64,000 bases of DNA from Geodermatophilus sabuli (GTDB taxonomy: Bacteria > Actinomycetota > Actinomycetes > Mycobacteriales > Geodermatophilaceae), in the NCBI RefSeq assembly GCF_900215145.1, contig NZ_OBDO01000001.1, forward strand, positions 1-64,000. Reading direction: 5' to 3'. Each line of letters starts with the position of its first letter. The stretch's first letter is position 1. Below the pieces are notes generated by a model. That model was not told the DNA's origin. It worked only from the letters and a program-made list of their open reading frames with translations, and did not search any database. Made by a program: the position numbers and the translations under genes. Positions 59,756-64,000 of the stretch are shown piece after piece.

Positions 59756-61648
59756 ATGCCCACCCGCGACGACCTGCGCAACGTGGCGATCATCGCCCAT
59801 GTCGACCACGGCAAGACGACCCTGGTCGACGCCCTCCTCCGCCAGGCGGGCGCCCTCGGGCGTGCCAAGGGCGAGGGGACGGACAACGACTCCACGCAGG
59901 ACCGCGTCATGGACTCGATGGACCTCGAGCGTGAGCGCGGCATCACCATCCTCGCCAAGAACACCGCGATCCACCTGGCCGACGAGAATGGCAACCCGGT
60001 CGTCGTCAACATCGTCGACACCCCCGGCCACGCCGACTTCGGTGGCGAGGTCGAGCGGGCGCTGTCCATGGTCGACGGCGTCGTCCTGCTGGTCGACGCC
60101 TCCGAGGGCCCGCTGCCACAGACCCGCTTCGTGCTCCGCAAGGCGCTGGGCAAGGGGATGCCGGTCATCCTCGCGGTCAACAAGACCGACCGGCACGACG
60201 CCCGCATCGAGGAGGTGGTCGACGAGACCTACGAGCTCTTCCTGGAGCTGCTCGAGGACGCCGGCCTGCCCGCGGAGACGCTGGAGTTCCCGATCGTCTA
60301 CTGCAACGGCCGCACCGGCCAGGCCTCGCTGAACAAGCCCGAGAACGGCACCGTCCCCGACAGCCCGGACCTCGGCCCGCTGGTCAAGACGCTGCTGGAC
60401 ACCGTGCCGGCGCCGGAGTACGACGCCGAGGAGCCGCTGCGCGCGCAGGTCACCAACCTCGACGCCTCGCCGTTCCTCGGCCGGCTGGCGCTGCTGCGCA
60501 TCCACTCCGGTGAGATGAAGCGCGGCCAGCAGGTCGCCTGGTGCAAGGCCGACGGCACCATCACCCGGACGAAGATCACCGAGCTGCTGGTCACCGAGGG
60601 TCTCACCCGCACCCCGGCCGAGAGCGCCGGCCCGGGCGACCTCATCGCCATCGCCGGCATCGAAGACATCATGATCGGCGACACCCTCGCCGACCCGAAC
60701 GACCCGCGCCCGCTGCCGGCGATCACCGTCGACGAGCCGTCGATCTCGATCACCATCGGCATCAACACCAGCCCGCTCTCGGGCAGGTCGGGCAAGAAGC
60801 TGACCGCCCGGCTGATCAAGAACCGGCTCGACCAGGAGCTGGTCGGCAACGTCTCGGTGCGCATGCTGCCCACCGAGCGCCCCGACACCTGGGAGATGCA
60901 GGGCCGTGGCGAGCTGGCGCTGGCCATCCTCGTCGAGCAGCTCCGCCGCGAGGAGTTCGAGCTCACCGTCGGGCGCCCGACCGTCGTCACCAAGACCATC
61001 GACGGCAAGCTGCACGAGCCGGTCGAGCGGGTCACCATCGACACCCCGGGTGAGTACGTGGGAACGCTGACCCAGGCCCTGGCCATCCGCCGCGGTCGGC
61101 TGGAGAACCTGGTGCACCACGACACCGGCTGGGCGCGGATGGAGTACATCGTCCCGTCCCGCGGCCTGATCGGGTTCCGCACCGAGTTCCTCACCGAGAC
61201 CCGCGGCACGGGCGTCCTCAACCACAACCTCGAGGGGTACGAGCCGTGGCTGGGCGACATGCGCGCCCGCCCGACCGGTTCGCTGGTCGCCGACCGCCAG
61301 GGTGTGGCGACGACGTACTCGATGTTCTCGCTGCAGGAGCGCGGCCAGCTCATGGTGCAGCCGGGCACCGAGGTCTACGAGGGCATGATCGTCGGTGAGA
61401 ACTCCCGTCCGGACGACATGGACGTGAACATCACCAAGGAGAAGAAGCTCACCAACATGCGCAAGTCCACCTCCGAGGAGCTGGAGCGGCTCATCCCGCC
61501 GCGCATCCTCAACCTCGAGCAGGCGCTGGAGTTCTGCGCCGAGGACGAGTGTGTCGAGGTGACCCCGGCAGCGGTGCGCATCCGCAAGGTCGTGCTGGAC
61601 CAGACCGAGCGCGGCAAGGCCAAGAACCGCAAGCCCAAGCCCGCCTGA
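59756..61648 (+). CDS. typA: Translational GTPase TypA/BipA
   Basis: Ribosome-associated GTPase of 630 residues related to EF-G. G1 is AHVDHGKT (14-21), G3 DTPGHADF and G4 NKTD, followed by EF-G-like domains II, III and V and the TypA-specific C-terminal domain ([20 protein letters not shown]). It affects ribosome assembly and stress adaptation. ATG 59756 ([12 protein letters not shown]) is the usual actinobacterial start. Upstream TAGAGT at 59664-59669 is a possible -10 box. A three-way-junction repeat follows the stop. Confidence 0.95.
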   Translation: MPTRDDLRNVAIIAHVDHGKTTLVDALLRQAGALGRAKGEGTDNDSTQDRVMDSMDLERERGITILAKNTAIHLADENGNPVVVNIVDTPGHADFGGEVERALSMVDGVVLLVDASEGPLPQTRFVLRKALGKGMPVILAVNKTDRHDARIEEVVDETYELFLELLEDAGLPAETLEFPIVYCNGRTGQASLNKPENGTVPDSPDLGPLVKTLLDTVPAPEYDAEEPLRAQVTNLDASPFLGRLALLRIHSGEMKRGQQVAWCKADGTITRTKITELLVTEGLTRTPAESAGPGDLIAIAGIEDIMIGDTLADPNDPRPLPAITVDEPSISITIGINTSPLSGRSGKKLTARLIKNRLDQELVGNVSVRMLPTERPDTWEMQGRGELALAILVEQLRREEFELTVGRPTVVTKTIDGKLHEPVERVTIDTPGEYVGTLTQALAIRRGRLENLVHHDTGWARMEYIVPSRGLIGFRTEFLTETRGTGVLNHNLEGYEPWLGDMRARPTGSLVADRQGVATTYSMFSLQERGQLMVQPGTEVYEGMIVGENSRPDDMDVNITKEKKLTNMRKSTSEELERLIPPRILNLEQALEFCAEDECVEVTPAAVRIRKVVLDQTERGKAKNRKPKPA

Positions 61649-61674
61649 GCCCCACCCCGGCAGGCCCGGCTCTG

Positions 61675-61752
61675 ACGGCCGAGTGAGCAGTCCTGGTCGC
61701 GCGACGTGCGCGACACGCCGCGTGGAGCGGCGAGGACTGCCCACTCGGCCGT
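61675..61752. other. Three-way-junction inverted-repeat element downstream of typA
   Basis: The outer stem pairs 61675-61685 plus 61687-61694 with 61733-61740 plus 61742-61752 (ACGGCCGAGTG-A-GCAGTCCT against AGGACTGC-C-CACTCGGCCGT), 19 bp with one A/C mismatch. Inside it are two hairpins: GTCGCGC/GCGCGAC (61696-61714) with a 5-nt loop, and CGCCGC/GCGGCG (61716-61732) with a 5-nt loop. Linkers are one base or none. It could be an elaborate terminator, a REP-like mobile palindrome or a structured RNA. Confidence 0.8.
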
Positions 61753-61933
61753 TCGCGTTCCCGGCCTGGCGTTGACACCCCTCCCGATGCCTCCCTAGCG
61801 TTCCGGGTCGTTCCAGTCCCGCTTTCCGGGGCACCTCTCTCACCGCCTTCCAGGTTCCTGCGGTACGGGTTCCTGCGGTGCCCCTGCCACCGCGCGACGA
61901 CGCCGGTGGACCGCCACGGACATCGGAGTCCCC

Positions 61934-63169
61934 ATGCCTGGACGCCCAGCCGCCATCCCGCTCCTCCCGCCGCGACCGGCGGCCCCCGGAGGACGCCGAC
62001 GTGCCTGGCCGGTGCTCGCCGCCGTCGGTGCCGGCCTGCTCGTCACGGGCCTCGCGAGCCCGGCCGGGGCGGCCGTGGGTGGCGCGACCACGACCGTGGA
62101 GCCCTTCGGCACCACGCCCGACGGGACGGCCGTGGAGCGCTGGACCCTCGCCAACGGTGGGATGACGGTCCGGGTGCTGACCTACGGCGGCGTCATCCAG
62201 ACGCTGGAGGTCCCCGACGCCGACGGCGAGGTCGAGAACGTCGTCCTGGGCTTCGCCGACCTCGCCGGCTACGTCAGCGACGACGACCCGTACTTCGGCT
62301 CGCTGATCGGCCGCTACGGCAACCGCATCGCCGGCGGCAGCTTCACCCTCGACGGCACGGTCCACCAGCTCCCGCTCAACGACGGCCCGAACACCCTGCA
62401 CGGCGGCCCGCAGGGCTTCGACGACCAGGTCTGGGAGGCCGCCGACGTCGGGGACGACGACGTCGCGGCCCTGGAGCTGCGGCTGGTCAGCCCGGACGGC
62501 GACCAGGGCTTCCCGGGCACCCTCACCACGACCGTCACGTACTCCCTCGACGCGGAGTCGCGCCTCACCGTCCACTACGAGGCCACCACCGACGCGCCGA
62601 CCGTCGTGAACCTCACCCAGCACACCTACTGGAACCTGGCCGGGGAGGGGTCCGGGTCGATCTACGGCCACGAGCTGCAGATGGACGCCGACGGGTACAC
62701 CCCCGTCGACGAGACGCTCATCCCGACCGGTGAGATCGCCCCGGTGGACGGCACCCCGTTCGACTTCCGCGAGGCCACCCCCGTCGGTGAGCGCATCCGC
62801 CAGGACGACCAGCAGCTGCTCTACGGGCAGGGCTACGACCACAACTGGGCGCTGAACCGGGAGGACGACGGCGCCCGGGAGGGCTCCGACAGCGAGGACG
62901 CCCTGGAGCAGGCCGCCGTGCTGCGCGACCCGGACAGCGGGCGGACCCTCACCATCTCCACGACGGAGCCCGGGCTGCAGTTCTACTCGGGCAACTTCCT
63001 GAATGGCACGCTCGTGGGGACCGGCGGCACCGTCTACCGCCAGGGTGACGGCCTGGCGCTGGAGACCCAGCACTTCCCCGACTCCCCGAACCAGCCGGAG
63101 TTCCCGTCGACGGAGCTGCGCCCGGGCGAGACGTACGACAGCACCACCGTCTTCGAGCTCTCCTCCTGA
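61934..63169 (+). CDS. Secreted aldose 1-epimerase (galactose mutarotase)
   Basis: Exported mutarotase of 411 residues that interconverts alpha and beta aldoses. The signal peptide has GGRRRAW before a hydrophobic stretch (PVLAAVGAGLLVTGLA) and cleavage near AGA at about 47; the arginines suggest possible Tat export. The catalytic domain has TLHGGPQGFD (first His), NLTQHTYWNL (second His), DHNWAL and the catalytic Glu in GLALETQHFPDSPNQPEFPS. It stands alone rather than in a gal operon. ATG 61934 follows CATCGGAGTCCCC, which contains GGAG. Confidence 0.92.
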   Translation: MPGRPAAIPLLPPRPAAPGGRRRAWPVLAAVGAGLLVTGLASPAGAAVGGATTTVEPFGTTPDGTAVERWTLANGGMTVRVLTYGGVIQTLEVPDADGEVENVVLGFADLAGYVSDDDPYFGSLIGRYGNRIAGGSFTLDGTVHQLPLNDGPNTLHGGPQGFDDQVWEAADVGDDDVAALELRLVSPDGDQGFPGTLTTTVTYSLDAESRLTVHYEATTDAPTVVNLTQHTYWNLAGEGSGSIYGHELQMDADGYTPVDETLIPTGEIAPVDGTPFDFREATPVGERIRQDDQQLLYGQGYDHNWALNREDDGAREGSDSEDALEQAAVLRDPDSGRTLTISTTEPGLQFYSGNFLNGTLVGTGGTVYRQGDGLALETQHFPDSPNQPEFPSTELRPGETYDSTTVFELSS

Positions 63170-63173
63170 GCCC

Positions 63174-63219
63174 GTGCACCGTCCGCGGAGATGCGCCGTG
63201 CATCTCCGCGGACGTGCAC
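63174..63219 (+). terminator. Long hairpin after the epimerase gene
   Basis: GTGCAC-C-GTCCGCGGAGATGC pairs with GCATCTCCGCGGAC-GTGCAC: 14 bp plus 6 bp with one bulged C and a 5-nt loop. It starts 4 bp beyond the stop codon and lacks a T-run. Confidence 0.8.
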
Positions 63220-63386
63220 GTCAGGCCGTTGTCGTGACTGGTCCGTGACGAGTTGTGATGGCGAGCCGGAGGACCCCGACCCGCCCGGCACCCGCGCCAC
63301 GGGACGCGCCGGTTCCCCTCCCTACGGTGTCGTCGGGGTCGTGTGTGGAGGCCCGGGGCGAACGACGAGAGGCGGGCGGAACGCTG

Positions 63387-63884
63387 ATGAGGACCACCCT
63401 GCAGACGCTGGCGGCCGAGGGACACCGGGGCGGGATCGACGTCCGGGTGAGCCTGCGCAGCGACGCGGGGTCGGGGGAGCAGTCCTTCGACGGCGCCTGG
63501 TTCCCACGCAGCCGTGACCTCGCCGTCGAGCTGCCGGAGCTGATCGCGGCCCTGGACAAGCGGGGACTGCGCGTCGAGCGGTTCACCTATCCGCTGGACG
63601 CCTGGTCGCCGGCGCCGCGCAAGGTCGTCGTGGGTGGCCGGGTGGTGCGCACCGGCGGGTTCCGCAGCATGGACCCCGGCGTCGTCTGCCTGGCCTGGGA
63701 CGGCGGCACCCGGCGGGCCGACCTGCTCGTCGTCCCGCCGGAGACCGACGTCATCACCGGGGCCCGGGCGCTGCGGCTGTGCACCCGCCGCGGCCTGCCG
63801 CGTTCGCCGCAGATGGTGCTGGCCGCGGCGCGGTCCACGCCGCTGCCGCAGGTGCCCGGCCTGCCCTTCACCCGGGCGGTGTGA
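63387..63884 (+). CDS. DUF5994-like family protein
   Basis: Soluble protein of 165 residues. The centre FDGAWFPRSRDLAVELPELI and ALDKRGLRVERFTYPL, then APRKVVVGGRVVRTGGFRSM, matches what I know of the actinobacterial DUF5994 family, of unknown function. The rest is not informative. ATG 63387 has GGGCGGAA upstream but no clear strong ribosome site. It is monocistronic as far as can be seen. Confidence 0.7.
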   Translation: MRTTLQTLAAEGHRGGIDVRVSLRSDAGSGEQSFDGAWFPRSRDLAVELPELIAALDKRGLRVERFTYPLDAWSPAPRKVVVGGRVVRTGGFRSMDPGVVCLAWDGGTRRADLLVVPPETDVITGARALRLCTRRGLPRSPQMVLAAARSTPLPQVPGLPFTRAV

Positions 63885-63972
63885 CGAAGAGCCCCTCTGC
63901 CCGCGGCCGGGTGCGGCTACGCCGACCGTGAACCCACTGGACGGCGGGGAGCGGCTGGGCTGGGCTGAGGGC

Positions 63973-64000
63973 ATGCGACTGCTCGTCCTCGGCGGCACCC
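63973..64000 (+). CDS. Start of an NAD-dependent epimerase/reductase-like gene (partial)
   Basis: The last 28 bases begin ATG with MRLLVLGGT, the start of a Rossmann dinucleotide-binding fold typical of extended SDR epimerases and reductases. Only nine codons are visible, so the assignment is tentative. Confidence 0.5.

Noticed and set aside
59663-63073. Open reading frame of 1136 codons on the minus strand opposite typA and the aldose epimerase gene
   Set aside because: Codon third positions and composition are those of the plus-strand genes read in reverse; the product is low-complexity and matches no family.

Overview
The window is GC-rich chromosomal DNA from an actinobacterium, most likely of the Geodermatophilaceae (Blastococcus, Geodermatophilus, Modestobacter) or a close relative. 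This is an inference from extreme GC content, many GTG starts, GTGA/ATGA gene overlaps, a TANNNT hexamer 4-8 nt before several start codons (leaderless style), an actinobacterial tmRNA tag, and families such as SCO6745, GYD-domain, DUF6343-like and MetS proteins. I saw no tRNA, rRNA, CRISPR array, insertion sequence or prophage.

Layout. 1-10 kb: a truncated Baeyer-Villiger-type flavin monooxygenase, two GGDEF-EAL c-di-GMP proteins, an AraC regulator, two alpha/beta hydrolases, a decayed metallo-beta-lactamase-fold gene and cutA. 10-14.2 kb: a conserved core, prfB - ftsE - ftsX - small membrane protein - smpB (release factor 2, divisome ABC system, trans-translation). 14.2-18.4 kb: oxidoreductase, amidohydrolase, VOC protein, GYD protein, double-GNAT acetyltransferase and a small tyrosine-phosphatase-like protein. 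18.4-22.5 kb: a tightly overlapping minus-strand operon kaiC - kaiB - second kaiB - PAS/SpoIIE phosphatase, the most striking system here.

22.7-27.2 kb: SCO6745 protein, carboxymuconolactone-decarboxylase-like protein, SLC13 permease and CorA. 27.2-28.5 kb: remains of a catabolic operon in which an intact hydroxyquinol-type dioxygenase lies between a CocE-like hydrolase pseudogene and a [2Fe-2S] protein remnant. 28.7-33.5 kb: esterase, secreted R-type lectin, NSS transporter with its MetS small subunit, and the tmRNA gene ssrA, about 19 kb from smpB. 33.7-37 kb: PadR regulator, membrane adenylate cyclase and a K+ channel with RCK domains.

37.1-45.4 kb: an acyl-CoA cluster of two CoA ligases, patatin lipase, TetR regulator with a palindromic operator, two adjacent acyl-CoA dehydrogenases and an enoyl-CoA hydratase. 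45.4-49.1 kb: a three-subunit molybdenum hydroxylase resembling E. coli PaoABC. 49.1-59 kb: HrpB helicase, an FtsX-type ABC exporter divergent from an ArsR-SRPBCC fusion regulator, a NarL-type two-component system, MarR and YceI. 59.3-64 kb: small membrane protein, typA, a secreted aldose epimerase, a DUF5994-like protein and the start of an epimerase/reductase gene.

Gene ends are often marked by long, nearly perfect hairpins without a T-tract. One, downstream of typA, folds into a three-way junction. A short GC-rich intergenic repeat recurs at about 22.65 and 59.1-59.65 kb.
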